This document shows, in pieces, positions 23,034 to 35,536 of a stretch of 64,000 nt of DNA. This DNA comes from Psococerastis gibbosa (Eukaryota; Arthropoda; Insecta; Psocodea; Psocidae): contig OZ020488.1 of assembly GCA_963971405.1 (NCBI GenBank), positions 2,294,001-2,358,000 of the forward strand. Reading direction: 5' to 3'. The notes under the pieces were generated by a model. It saw nothing but the letters and a program-made list of their open reading frames with translations, had not been told where the DNA came from and did no database searches. How positions within the stretch are numbered: position 1 is the first letter of the stretch; each line of letters begins with the position of its first letter. A program made the position numbers and the translations under genes.

Positions 23034-23323
23034 CAGAGGCGTAAAGTTTTAGAATGATGGCGGGGCAAAACTAAGTAGACCTTTTGGCGTTATCATCAGG
23101 CAGGATAAGGATAAATTGAAAATATAATAGCAAAATAGTGCTGGGGTTTTACGCATTTTAATAGTTGTAAAGTATAGCTGTAGATTTTACAAAGCTAAAA
23201 AAGGAATGCTTATATATGCATATTGCTGCAAAGGGGACCATAAAGTATGAACCACGTCTTACATTGCTCGAGGCTGGGGGGGCAAGTTGGACCGTGCCCC
23301 CCCCCCCCAACTTTACGCCACTG
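23034..23323. mobile_element. Small non-autonomous hAT-like element (290 bp)
   Basis: Ends CAGAGGCGTAAAGTT and AACTTTACGCCACTG form terminal inverted repeats of the same family as 1356-1991. The flanks CAGGGCAA and CAAGGCAC match at 6 of 8 positions, as expected for an old 8-bp duplication. There is a C run just inside the right end. Confidence 0.65.
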
Positions 23324-23642
23324 CAAGGCACACCATGTTCCATATCAAGACTGACGAAGCCGTTGTCATTTTTTTCGTGAGGCGATAAAATCAAGTACGG
23401 TAACAGCTGCAGCTAGAAATTATGTTAATTCTATGAATTAAATGTGTTTAATCGACATTTTAATGTAAAAAGCAACTATTTCTGGAAGCACAAATCTCAA
23501 GAGCGCACAGGAAGAGAGGATGGTGGGTGCAGGGGTGCTTCATGCTGGCTTCATGGTCCCCTATCGAGGGCTGGATCCATCCTTGCTGGCGAGACTCCTT
23601 ATAAATGCGAACTCATGTATGAATTTGACATCAGAAGATGCC

Positions 23643-24728
23643 CAATGCCGTAAATAACACCCCCGCAATCCCTGCGGTGCGGGAGTGGGCGCATCATTGC
23701 TTTGGGGCGCACTTTGGTCCTACGTTCCAGGATTGAGGATTGAGTAAAAAAACTTATAGGCGAAATTAAATCATCCCGCAGTATTTCAGCCTTATCCTCA
23801 TTGATACAGTTCTCAAAATGCGTAAAAACCCACTATTTCAGGACTATTTTACAAAAGCGATCACACGGGGGAGACCCCCGGGCCCCCTTATTCGCAATTG
23901 TATTAAACACCTGTAAATTCTAAACGATACTGCTGATGAGGTAGGGGCCATTATAAAATGCCTAGAGGAGTGTATGGAAATGGAAAGCAAGGGCAAAACC
24001 ATTATTATCTATACAGACTCGCAGGCAGCGATTAAGGCTGTGGAGGCTATAAAGATCACATCAAAAATGGTGTGGCACTGCATCAACCTCCTAATAAAGG
24101 TGTGTCGGGAAAACTCAGTCTCGCTGATTTGGGTCCCGGCTCACTCGAACTTTGATGGGAATGAAAGAGCCGACGAGCTGGCTCGAAAAGGTGCAGAAAC
24201 GCCATTCATTGGTGCAGAACCTAAGTATGGGATGGCTTATTGCCAGGCCCGTACTTCTGTACAAAAATGGGTGCAGAGAAAAACTGCAGAGGAATGGAAG
24301 AAAGTCCCGGAAAGCAGATTTGCTAAGAAGGTTATTCCGGGTCCTAGTAAAAAGCTCACCGATCAGCTTCTCTCTTTAAGTAGAGAGCAAGCTAGAAGGG
24401 TGGTTGGCACGCTTACGGGCCACGGCCACTTCAACAAACACATGCATAGGGTTGGAGTGAAAAACGACAGTAGATGCAGACTGTGTGAAGTTGAAGAAGA
24501 AACAGCTGAACACATTCTCTTTGAATGTGAAGCGCTGGGACAAACTCGATACCAAACTCTTGGCCACCCTAGGTCTGAAGAGGAAACCATCCGATCTAAT
24601 CCCATCACAAAAACACTAGAATTTATCAAAAAGACTGGTGTTATAAGATGGGCGTAGACGGCAAACGTGGAAGCAAAAGACCTTCTAGGTCGACGCTTAT
24701 AGGAACTCAAACGAGTAGGCCCCACGAA

Positions 24729-24778
<50 letters not shown>

Positions 24779-26263
24779 GATACTGCTACCGTACCGTACG
24801 TAAAACCCCACTCTCCAGACCAATTTTTCCTAAACATCGCCACCGGGGGAGGCCCCAGGCCCCCCTTCAGGTTTCCAGAACCCTCGGACTCCTGCGTACA
24901 ATACACCAAGGTCATTAATTTAAAAGCCGCGTATACGCCCATGAAATTTTTGATGTGAAAACTTCTTTAAGCACACCACATACAGATTTTATCAGGGTAG
25001 TAAGTTGGGCTGGTTCGACACGCGTCACGCGTCACGCTCGCTAGAAATAAGAAAGAAAGAAAAGAAGTAGATAAGAAAGTTGATAGAGTTAGTTGAACAC
25101 TTCTTCAGGCGCACCACACACAGATTTTAGCAGGGCAGTGAGTTGGGATGGTTCGTGACGGCACCCCGTGGCGCGACACGGTCGATGGGGTATCTGAACA
25201 CCCCATTTAAATTGCAGGTGAGTGTGTAAGCCATCCGTGTTTCGGCGGAAAACAGGTTCAACGGGTACATTTACCATTACATGCATAGAGTAAAAACATT
25301 CCACAGCCTGCAATTTTCAACCGAAATGAATTGTTAATGTTTCATTAGAAGCAGTATGAATTAAGGTTTCAGACGAATATAAATACATAGTTTCAAATTT
25401 ACCCCTTCACCCCTTAAACACGAGTGGAACACAAAATTAATAAACTGAGACGCATTTCCAGCAATCCCATTTGAATCGCATGGACGGGTTTAAAGCAGAT
25501 GTAGAAGGTCTATCTCAATTTAAATACCCATGTCTTCGTCTATTCTTCCTCTTTCAGGCCATGCTATATTAGTGGTGATCAGGTGGGTAGTTCTCGCCAT
25601 ATGCTCAATGCAATAAAATCGTGCCCCCAAGGTCACGCTGGAGCATTTGGCGGCATTTGGTTATAGTACGTCAGAAGGACTTTACCGCGTCTTTTTATTA
25701 TTTACTTAAAATTACTTTCGACCGTTTATATTTTGTTATTCCTCTATCCTCTATCTAGACATTTTTTTAATGTTTACTTTATAGTTTTGGCTCTCATTCA
25801 TAATGGTAATATCGTGCTGTGCATACTTGTGTAATTGTACAAATAGGCAAGGTGCGAGGGTGCGACAGATGGTGCAGGAGGAAATATATAGTTTAAAGAG
25901 ATTGTAGAATTCGATGTAGATTGTAGAATACGAAAAAACGAAATTAAATAATTTGGTTTATGTAGAATTTAATAAATATTAGGCTAACTTTAATTTCTAA
26001 CTTGTTTCTCATTCAATCTACGAACACGATCCCTATTAATACTGCCTACATAATATTATTTACTACGGTTATGCATAAATTGATGGGGATTGCCAATGAA
26101 GTTTTCACTTCTGCCGTGCGGTCTTATAAGCACACACTTTTATGAAAATTGGAGGAGGACCAAATTACACCCCCCCCCCTTCAAAAATCTATCGTTTCGC
26201 CACTGGGTTGGGTGCACCAATTGTCTTGCGGGGAGGGGGCAGCAGAAGTTCTTTACGCCACTG
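23643..26263. mobile_element. Non-autonomous hAT-like carrier element (2.6 kb)
   Basis: Left end CAATGCCGTAAATAAC and right end GTTCTTTACGCCACTG pair as terminal inverted repeats. The flanks are a perfect 8-bp repeat AAGATGCC at 23635-23642 and 26264-26271. A LINE copy is nested at 23935-24776. It also holds an imperfect direct repeat (about 24959-25020 and 25093-25155, core cacagattttatcagggtag and its variant). No hAT transposase is visible. Confidence 0.8.
23935..24776 (+). mobile_element. 5'-truncated Jockey-type LINE with RNase H domain and poly(A)
   Basis: An open frame to the stop at 24657 encodes the end of a non-LTR polyprotein. It has an RNase H domain (IIYTDSQAAIKAV with catalytic Asp, then VPAHSNFDGNERADELA with His and the last Asp) and a C-terminal C-x2-C-x7-H-x4-C knuckle (CRLCEVEEETAEHILFEC). 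It ends in a poly(A) tail at 24732-24776. ACGATACTGCT flanks it at 23924-23934 and 24777-24787, the target-site duplication. The reverse-transcriptase part is absent. The open frame and long tail suggest a recent insertion into the hAT-like carrier. Confidence 0.9.
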
Positions 26264-26386
26264 AAGATGCCATTTAGCCTGGCTCCTCTATACCCACCAC
26301 TATGAAGCGACATGATTTTATACATGTTGCAGAAGAGGTCATTTGCCACTTATGTTTTGGATTGAGCCAGTTAGATAAATAAATAA

Positions 26387-26607
26387 ATAAATAAGGTCTT
26401 TTTATTGTTTCTATTACTAAGCCACCCTAGCGGAGTTCGGGCTATGAAGCCCTCTCTTACACCAAACTAGGAAGGCCCGGGACCGCCTGCTTTACATGCC
26501 CTCCAAAGTATGGCCAGAAAATGTAGCCAGTGTGGGACTAGAACCAACAATTACCTTTCGGGTGAAAGTCAGAGTCCGTACCTCTACGCTACATGTCCTG
26601 ACATCTA
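26387..26607 (-). repeat. tRNA-derived SINE-like repeat, family B, copy 1
   Basis: On the minus strand it begins with catgtagcgtagaggtacgg (box-A-like), then a box-B-like GGTTCTAGTCCCACAC. It continues through gcatgtaaagcagg, gtaagagagggcttcata and ends in a TTTA-type simple repeat. The same order is seen on the plus strand at 47745-47945. Confidence 0.65.
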
Positions 26608-26651
26608 CAGTATATTAAAGGTTCTCTATTCTATGAGAAAGTTCTCCATTA

Positions 26652-27035
26652 GGTGCCCATTCCATTGACCGGCTAGGGCTATTTCCAAATACGGTGACGT
26701 GGTAGCAGACATTCAAGACTTAGGTGGCGTTTCCACCGACCTCGCATTGCAGAATTGACGGTAATGTTTATTTTCCTCTATGCCATAGTTAAAATTGATC
26801 AATGATCATACAGTAAAATCACAAACAAACAAACTAAAATTAAAAAATGGCGTCATGGGATATGTTAAGTACAAACATTTTAATAAATTTCTATAAAAAG
26901 AAAAATTCCAATTTCTGTCAATGTCATTTGCATTCTGCAATGCGAGATCGGTTGAAACGCAACCTAAATCTTGAATGTCTGCTACCACGTCACTGTTTTT
27001 GGAAATAGCCCTAGCTGGTCAATGGAATGGGCGCC
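26652..27035. mobile_element. PIF/Harbinger-like foldback MITE, copy 2 (384 bp)
   Basis: Left flank TTA (26649-26651), right flank TTT, probably a mutated copy. Ends GGTGCCCATTCCATTGACC and, inverted, GGCGCCCATTCCATTGACC pair. Arms continue symmetrically through tgacgtggtagcagacattc. The centre contains the block gccatagttaaaattgat shared with copies 1 and 4. Confidence 0.75.
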
Positions 27036-27357
27036 TTTTTCGACAAACACAAAATTTGGACCATTTTCGAGGCTACTAAAAAGGCGGCCTTTTAGTAAGG
27101 CAGTGGAGGATTTCTTCGGTGCGACACAACATAACTGGTTTCAACATGACAATCTCAAATCTAAACATACCGAAAGCGTAAGAAAAAATATTAAATGTAC
27201 AGGTGTTTATAATAAAATATATAGTAGGCTACCTAAGCCTCAGAAAAATGGATTTTGGTAAGTTATACAGCAATATATAAGGTGTAACATATCGTACGTA
27301 TGGTAATTATATGTGTGTGATACTGTATATGTAAGTTATAACGACTTTTATGTTCAG

Positions 27358-27714
27358 CCCGTAGGAAATTGGCAGTCCGAAATTTAATACTTTTTATTTC
27401 TTATTAAATTATCTAAGCATATGTTATTAAAGATTTGGCTCATTAAAGTTGTAGAAGACTAAATTACTTCATGCATCATAAACATGATAATATTTTATAA
27501 ACAATAACTTTTCACGTAGAATCGATTTTATAGAAAAACTACAATTTCGAAAACTAAAAATACCTTATTAGGCTATATGATGCATGAAGACGTATATAGT
27601 CTTCTACAACATAAATGAGCCAAATATTTAATAAACCAACTTGCTTAGTGAATTAAATAAAAATTAAAAAGTATTAAATTTCGGGCTGCCAAGTTCCTAT
27701 ACGGACTGTACACT
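27358..27714. mobile_element. Foldback element with AAATTTAATAC arms (~357 bp)
   Basis: The left arm (ttggcagtccgaaatttaat...) and the right arm, read inverted (ttggcagcccgaaatttaat...), match over more than 100 bp, including atttggctcatt and gttgtagaagacta. The outer tips CCGTAGGAA and, inverted, CCGTATAGGAA extend the pairing. A related single arm occurs at about 60208-60330. The superfamily is not assigned. Confidence 0.65.
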
Positions 27715-27785
27715 CTTAAGACGTCTTCAATTTGCCGCGTTTTCGCTTTCTCATTAATACAATATATTGCAGGCTACTGCTATAC

Positions 27786-27862
27786 CTACCTAAATTAAAG
27801 GTTAAATAATAAGGTTAAAGGTTAAATAAGATTAAAGGTTAAATAATAAGGTTAAATGTAAT
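27786..27862 (+). repeat. Short tandem repeat (TTAAAGGTTAAATAATAAGG-like)
   Basis: Three or more imperfect copies of a unit of roughly 25-30 bases built from taaaggttaaataataagg. A local simple tandem array with no coding potential. Confidence 0.7.
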
Positions 27863-28713
27863 CCTTACTGATGCTATATCGAAACTGAACCTCTCCCCCC
27901 GTGTGGCAAAATTACTGAGTACGACCTTCCCTTGCCATAAGGTCTCTGTAAGCAATATAGACTTCCCTTTAAAGCATGGCCGTAGCGGGGTCTACGGGGG
28001 GGGGGGGGGGGGTTAATTGGGTTGCAGTCCCCCCCCCCCAAATGCGAAATTTAGAACTAATCTAATATAGGCCTACCGGTATATGAATAAGTCTTCCTCT
28101 GTAAATTGTTTAAAAAAAACTAAAAACTTTATTGCTCTAAAAATTCATAAAACTCCACGATATCGCGCCTATTTGTTTTTCAAACCTTTCCCCCAGTTGC
28201 AGTAACATGTGAATAAGCCTTCCTCGGTAAGCTTTATTAAATCTAAGCTTTACTGCTGTTTATATGCATAAAACCACACTAGTTCGCGCATACAGCCTAT
28301 ATTTTCAAAAAGTTTCTCGCGGGGGAGATCCCCGGATCGGGACAGTGGTAATACGACTATTTATATACAAACTAAACCGCCTAATTGAACATTATGATTT
28401 AGTCCACATGTCCGGAAAATTTTGTCTGCCTATATAATTATGTGACCTGCATCAAAGCTAAGTCCGCCACTGCTGAATACATTAGCTAGAATTGATAGTT
28501 TTGATGTGCTTCCTTACAAAACAATTTACACTAGAGAGAATCACAGTCAGTCGCAACAGCCCCCCCCCCCCCACAATTAATATTCTGGGTATGGCTTTGT
28601 CCTATAGGTATGGTCAGTGAAGATCGATTGCTGGGGCAGCATGGTGGTCAAAATATGCCATTGTTCAAGAAAGCCAATTTCCATTTTTGAAACCAATCTT
28701 CATTTTCTTTCAG

Positions 28714-30272
28714 ACCTTTTTAGGCAAATTGATGAAGATTGCTCTGAAAATATTGAGCATACATGTGGAAATGCTGGAACATCGACGTCAGAACAAGATG
28801 TTCAATTAATAATGCCTTGCGATGAAACAGGGCCTACCGAAGAAGAGGCAAGAGAGCAAGAGGCAAGAGGCAAGAGAGCAACCTCATTGGTAGCATCAAA
28901 TCAAGCTGTACAGTTAGCTACTGAACCCGCAGAAGGAGGGAAGACATCGATGTCAGATGAAGTTCCACAAATGCTTTGTAAAATAGAGGGTGGTGCGTCG
29001 CTGTTATCCCGAAGTCAGGTTGCAGTTGCACAGTTGTTACCTAACGCTATGACTGGGTCTACAGACAGAGGAAGGACAGCAACTTCTCTTCGTGCTATAG
29101 GACGAATAGCGTCACATAATAGAATTCGGTCTAATGATGGTGCGAGGACATCAACATCATCATCACCTTCTTCAGGCCGAACTGCGCATTTGGGATCTTA
29201 CCTTACTACAGGCAAAGCAATTTCAGATCAAGCGACACGAAGGCCGGCTAATGTTAGGATCTTCAGGTCAGCATCAGCAGGTCAAGCTACTACCGGGCCC
29301 ACAGACCATGGGGGAAGGATTATTTCTGCTCAAGCTGTTCAAATTATGCCTTGCGACTTAAGCAGGTCTACTGCGAGAAGTTCATCAGAACAGACTGTGC
29401 AATCGGTACCTTATATTACGATAGACACAAGAGAGTCAGCGGTACGAACAAGGCCATTTAATAAAATCCGGCCTATTGATGGTGTGAGGACACCAGCATC
29501 ATCAGGTCAGGCCACTACTGACCCTACAGACCCAAGGTCAAGTTCAGGTCAAGCGGCGCGAAAAAGGCCTATTAATTTTAGAACCATCATGCCAGCATCA
29601 GCATCATTAGGTCAAGCTACTACTGGGCCCACAGACCAAGGGAGAGGAACAATTTCTGCTCAAGCTGTACAGATTATGCCTTGCGACTCTACCATGCCTG
29701 CAGCAAGAACTTCATCAGGGCAGACAGTTCAATCGGTACCTAACATTGACGTAACTGGGTCTACGGACAGATGGGGGACAGCAATTTCTGGTCAAGTTGT
29801 ACAAAGAATGCCTTTCAGTTACCCTACAAATTTGACTAATGATGGTACGAGTACATCATCATCATCAGAGCAGGCTGAGCAATTGAGAACATATTATATT
29901 ACGGCTGAGCATGACGGTGATCGTGAATCAGCTCAAGTTGCATTAGTTACGTCTAGCGGCACAAGCTGTCTTATTCCGGGAGCATCCTCATTGTCCGCTC
30001 CAGCTGGGCAATTGGTACCTTTTTCACACACTGAGACGTTAACAGACTACACTGTACCAATGTCACCATCAACATCACAGTCTGCACTCCTTCAAGGACC
30101 ACCTTCAACAGAACAGTCTCATGCAGGAGTAAGTAGCGGAAATCCATCATACCAGTGCCACATCTGTTTAAACCATTTCTCCTACGTTATTCATGTACCC
30201 CCGGTCCCCAACAACAAAAGCATAGGAAAGAGGATGTACGTGTGTGGGCTATGTTTAGCATGTTGTTCCTAA
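28714..30272 (+). CDS. Long repeat-rich exon with a degenerate zinc finger
   Basis: The acceptor ctttcag ends at 28713; the exon enters in phase 1 like its siblings and runs open for about 519 codons to TAA at 30270-30272. It starts DLFRQIDEDCSENIEH, then carries many degenerate units around Q-x-x-Q-x-M-P-C-D, followed by GP/RPT and a Ser/Thr stretch. Examples are GQATTGPTDHGGR with AQAVQIMPCD, and a near repeat 330 bp later, GQATTGPTDQGRG with AQAVQIMPCD. It ends YQCHICLNHFSYVIHV and a CxxC in GLCLACC, a C2H2 pair with lost ligands. Not a known family to me. A 5' exon must supply the start. Confidence 0.6.
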
Positions 30273-33179
30273 CTAAATACGGACCAGTTAAAATCAAAAG
30301 TCACACATGATATCAAATCGTTTGCAAGATAGTCTTGACGCAAGTTGACGAAAGTTTCATTCTGAATTGGGCCTTGCTAGGTTTTCAGTGATATATAACA
30401 GTAAATAGTAAGCATTTATTGATTCACTTGCTGTATAAGTAGACAATAATAGTAAATGGCCACTACAGTGCTTCATAATAATATTAACCCAAGTCCCAAT
30501 TCAGAGTGAAACTTTCTAATGGAGAATATTACGCGTGTAAAACCTGTTAAGCTCTTTTCCCAAAGTGTAATATTGCAGGTATATAATCAAGACAGAACAT
30601 TTTGGGCGCATTGAGATATCTCTGCTTATGTACCGTACTTTCACCTTCGCATACATAATTTTTATGGGTTGATGTAATAACCGATGTAACTGCTTCTTTT
30701 TTAACATTTATATACATAAATATCGGGTGTAGGCCTATATAGGCTCGGTATTGTACTGCCTAACGACATGTGATAACATTTGGGGCTGCCAGTTAATCAC
30801 GTGAGGTTTGGAAGGGGGGGGGGCGATTCGGCAAAAATCACGACATAGTCCTCTCACAAGGAGGGAGGGGGGTATAGTAAGATATCACGTGTATGTATTT
30901 TTTCGTCATTATTATTATTTTACGCTAGTCATATCATCATTAATATTTTTATGGCAGTCAAAAACAACCTGCAACCTCTAGCTCTGTCTATGTCTAGACA
31001 TTTTTATCATGGTCCTTAATTTTCTAAAAAAAAAAAATTAGATTATACTTTATACCACCTGTATTTAAAAATAATATTATCATAATTTTAAGATTCTTTG
31101 CAGGTACTAAAAAATACACGTGATTATAATGGACAGCCCCTTTGCGGTAGGTAGGCAGTATACGAGTAGGTAGGCAGTATACGAGTATACACTCTTTATT
31201 CTATATAATTTACCTTTCAGGGAGGTAATGTCAGTGTCATACAATATAGGTACAGTTCGGATGTTTTTATTTTAGACAAACAATTCGATTCTTACGCTAT
31301 TTGCCTGAGTTATGGGACTATATATCTTCCTATAGACATAGCGCAGACATGGTGGTGGTGGTGGTGATATTCCATTCTATTTTGTGTTTTATTCTAAATA
31401 TGTATTCTCTATTTTATTGTATTTCATCATGAACTGCATTTAGGGGTACCTACCTATAATTTGAAGTTGGCCTACCCATAGTCCTTTTCTTCGTGGAATA
31501 TTGCCTTTTAATGATTCTGACAATTATATATTTTTAACCTTTAATATAAATTATTAGACTTTTATTTTCCGGTATCTAAGTGTCTACTGTCTATCTGTTT
31601 TCTGAAATGACAACGACTGCCCCATCGCAGTTCTGACTTTTAAGCGGCAGGTTAAATCTTTAAAAGGCATTGCCGATACATTAAGGAGTAACCTACAATT
31701 TTGACCATGATAAAAACCCACCCTGCAGCCATAGCATACACATTTTAAAGAATAACTAATAATAGGGGAATGGTGTAAATTATCATCCTAGATAAATTCC
31801 CGAATGTGTTTAACTTGAGGAAATTGAAGCGGAATAGGAATGAAATTTTAGGTCTACAAGAATATTGTCTACAAGAATAAATTAATGTAAAGTAAAGTAA
31901 AGTAAATTTATTTCCTTCAAAATATAGATTTACAATTATTTTATAAGCTTAATAACAGTATAGGAGGGGACCCTTTAGGACGAGCCTGTGCTGGGCCCCC
32001 TTTTAATATAGCTAATAGTTAAAACTAAAAACTAAAAATTTGTGTTCATTGTTGGATTATCCAACTTGGATACCTATGTTAAATGTAGGTGAAAAACATG
32101 TTCAAGACTGTGTTGGGCCAATATGACAAACCAGTTGACTGTCGTTAAACACCGTATTTATAGGGAATATAGTTCCTAATATAGTTACCGTATTCATTTT
32201 CGTGCTATTCCGTGCTATGCCTATCTGCCGAATAATGCATATTATGTTAAATGCACGATATGCAAGCTATAAAAGTTTACATTTTAATACAGTCTCCTAT
32301 AGCAGCACTATAAGTTGCAATGCATGCTACCTATATATAGGTTCCTTCCTCTTTTTATGGGTTTAACGTGGCCTGTAATGTTCTTATTCGTGTAATGAAA
32401 CCAATGAAGAGTGGAGTTGACGTTATTTGCTTACGATCGATAGAAATACTGGTCTCAAGACGATATACTATAAGGGCGTGTCCCACCATCGATTGGAATA
32501 TATCTGTAAGGAATACTGATCCATCGGTATCACAATGGATAAATAACGGTGCTGTGCTGTATTCCTTACCAATACTATTTTTCAAGACGTAGGTACCGTA
32601 CGTACGATGATGGGAGCGGCCCTAAATGGATTGGAGAACACTTATAGATGGGCATCTATTCTGTTTCGCTACAGAATATTGTCAAGCATATTATTATAGA
32701 TGAGCAACCCAACCCACAAAGTACTATAATATATACAATATATATAATAATATATATATAATGACCCAACCCATCTTCCATATATTATCAAGATCGTGTA
32801 GGCGTTTTCATTCATATAGGACTTTTCGTGGGGTGGTAAAACATGTAACAGCTACAATAGTGTTCTGTCTTTGTGTGCTCCTTAAATTATATTTAAAGAA
32901 CCGGTCCGAGTTTACTCGAACATGCTTTCCAATTCATCAATTAGTAGGGAGAGAAAATGATTAATTTCATGGTAAATAATTTTCCTATGGTTAAATTTCG
33001 GGTATCCCGGGGGGCGAGGGGGGGGGGACGGGGGGGAGGCCACCTGACGTCACTGGAGGTAACGTAAATTCTAGATAGGACAAACCAACACATTACCACA
33101 CAGCAATATAATGGCAGGGCACGCGATGCATTTGAGCGTAAATTTGCTTTCATTTTTTCAAAAACGTTTTTTTGCACAA
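30273..33179. other. Long non-coding stretch
   Basis: No exon was recognised. It contains simple sequence: a tandem pair of a 19-bp unit near 31145-31187 (ggtaggcagtatacgagta), a GGT run near 31349, an aaagt run near 31886-31905 and an AT-rich run near 32728-32760. Confidence 0.45.
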
Positions 33180-33745
33180 AACCATATAGTTTTTTGGGAA
33201 AGCAAACTGTCCGGTTTTGTTACTCAATTTAACACCTAAAACATGCCTGAAGGTAGAAATCATCGATAAAAAGTTTCGCAAAAAAATTATTTTTTAGTCA
33301 TTTTTAATTAAAATTATGTTATTTTTATTTTTTTTACCCCCAGAAGAAAACTATCAAGGGGTAAGCGACCCCCCGTATTTTATCAACATTAATAACGACT
33401 AGAATATATATGTGAATTTAAAAGAAATCGTTGGAGCCGTTTTTGAGAAATAATTTTTTTTAGACGTTTTTTGGAATTTTTTGAAATTAAAACCCCCCAA
33501 ATTGAGTTAGCCCGAAATAAAAAAAATGGTCCCGAGGTATGATTTTTGTGAACCAACGTGCTAAATTTCATCCAAATCCACCGAGTAGTTTGCCCGGAAA
33601 TCGATGAACAGACAGACAGACAGACATACATACAGACAGAGCGACACACAGACATTTCGTAAAAACCACTTTTTTGGTTCCTGGGACCTCAAAACGTGAA
33701 AATCCGTTGAAATCTCGGAATCGAAAATTGGATAGCAAAAATTTT
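33180..33745 (-). repeat. Dispersed repeat R1, second long copy
   Basis: This is the inverted, uninterrupted copy of the repeat at 16925-18335. It shows the segment tttgcccggaaatcgatgaa next to a (gaca)n run at about 33608-33630, and aaatcgttggagccgttttt. It spans the point where the 17052-17888 element is inserted in the other copy, so it serves as the empty site. The (gaca)n run makes spurious SVCLSVC-type peptides. Confidence 0.7.
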
Positions 33746-35536
33746 AATAGAAGTAGCAAGTTGAGAAATCACAAAACTCAACAACTCAGGGGGGCTCCAT
33801 GGCTTCAACACCTCCAAAATAGACTGCTGAATCCACCAACATATATTTGTAGAACAGACAAATTCATTACAACCACAAAATTTGAACCTTGTTTGGGCTG
33901 CTGAAAAAGCGGCATTTGAGTGTAGTAACGTTGCTTGTGCGAGACACATCTTAACGAGTTTTAACAAGGAACCACAAACCTAAACATAGCAGCAGTAGCT
34001 TCAAAATTATGCAATGTTTTTTTAAAAGTAAAACAGCCTAAAACGAAATGGATATTAGGGAAGAGGAAATATTTTTCGGTAGGTGCGATGTAATAAGCTA
34101 CAATAATTATGTGTGAGTGATACAGTGATGTAGGCCCATATCTAATAACCTTTTTTATACAAAACTCTATCTTATATGGTACTAGACGCTAATTCTTAAT
34201 TTTATCAACATTGTACCACGCCTAGATTACTTTAGGCTAGGAGCCAGTGCGTGGCTTGTGGGGATGAAATTGGGTGTGAGACAGAGCAGACAGCAAGACA
34301 ATTTTGAGGATACTAATGACGCCTGCGAATTTTTTGGTCATTGTAGCTGGCTGGATTGGAATATAGTACTCTAGAATATGGTTAAGAGGCAAAATCTGTA
34401 CCAGCCTCATCGGCTAACAATATTGAGTTCATTGCAGCAAAATGTTGTGAAAATTGTATTCGTGAGTTTGAGCACACTTTAAACCTAATAATGTGCCAGC
34501 CTTTTAGCAGTAGATAGGCACCAGGGTTTTGGGTGCCTCAACAACGTTATTGTACCTTGTGAAGTTTTTCCATGGACTCTATTTCACGGTATTTTGAAAG
34601 TTTTAATTTTTTCTTCTAGAATTTTCATTTTTTGGTCAGCCTACATTTTTTAATTACAAAACCCAAATTTCTTTAATCAATGTAACTGCAAAGGCTTTCA
34701 CGGCCAGAGTCACGTGAAGAGACAGTAGAATCATCAGTCCAGATTCTATATTGTTTCTTTTTCTTTAATCTATTTCATTTAAAAATTAATTGGGGCACTG
34801 CCTCATTTGCCTCTATAATAGCAAACCGCCACTCGTATATATCCTATATATGTGCAGATATTTAAGACTTCTCAGATTACCTGAACAGTTGCAGTTTTCA
34901 TTCGAAACCTTTGCCTAATTACACCAATAAATTATAATATAATTAGATCTTCGTGAATAATGGGCCTAATGGTTAAGTACCTATGAAACCCCACCACCAC
35001 ACATGTTTGTTTAAATCGACTTAGGTGGCAAGTTGGTAGCGTATTTGTACTTGTACACGAGTCTCAACAGACCATGGATGAGATCTGAGACGTGTCGTAA
35101 CTCGACACAAGTACCTATTACAATAGATTACCTACTTAGTATGGGGCGAATAAAGAGGTCAATCGGATACATGAATTCATTAAATTAATTGTATGTTATT
35201 AATCTTTAAAAAAATGTGTTTCGGAGTCTGCAGTCGCGAGTTGCCAACGTCTTTTTTTATTGTAGCCATTTAGGACTTTTTTAATGGTTGGTGCAAAACC
35301 AATGAGTCTACTTCAAAAGATTTCTATGAGCTGGTCAGCTATACTGGAGCGGGCGTGTCTGGGGTGAAACCATTCACATTCGTGCGGTCGATTTCGCGTC
35401 GGCTTCACGCCAGCTTCAGATATCCCTATGAAACTAATGGAAAAAAAGACTTCAGCAACTCACCCATATCTGCAACTGATCAAGAATAGCCTATTCCTTT
35501 CGGCTTTATGAGACCAATCTCTATGCATTGTTTCAG
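33746..35536. other. Non-coding stretch with a SINE-like repeat
   Basis: About 35015-35220 is SINE-like family C copy 2 (see 13375-13530). No exon was recognised. Confidence 0.45.

Noticed and set aside
27970-28480. A further hAT-like element starting ggccgtagc and ending near gtccgccactgc
   Set aside because: The ends are only weakly similar and no 8-bp duplication was found, so it was not called.
33389-33759. Cys/Val/Ser-rich open frames (SVCMSVCLSVC-type)
   Set aside because: They are translations of a (gaca)n simple repeat within dispersed repeat R1, seen in several copies and both orientations. Not genes.
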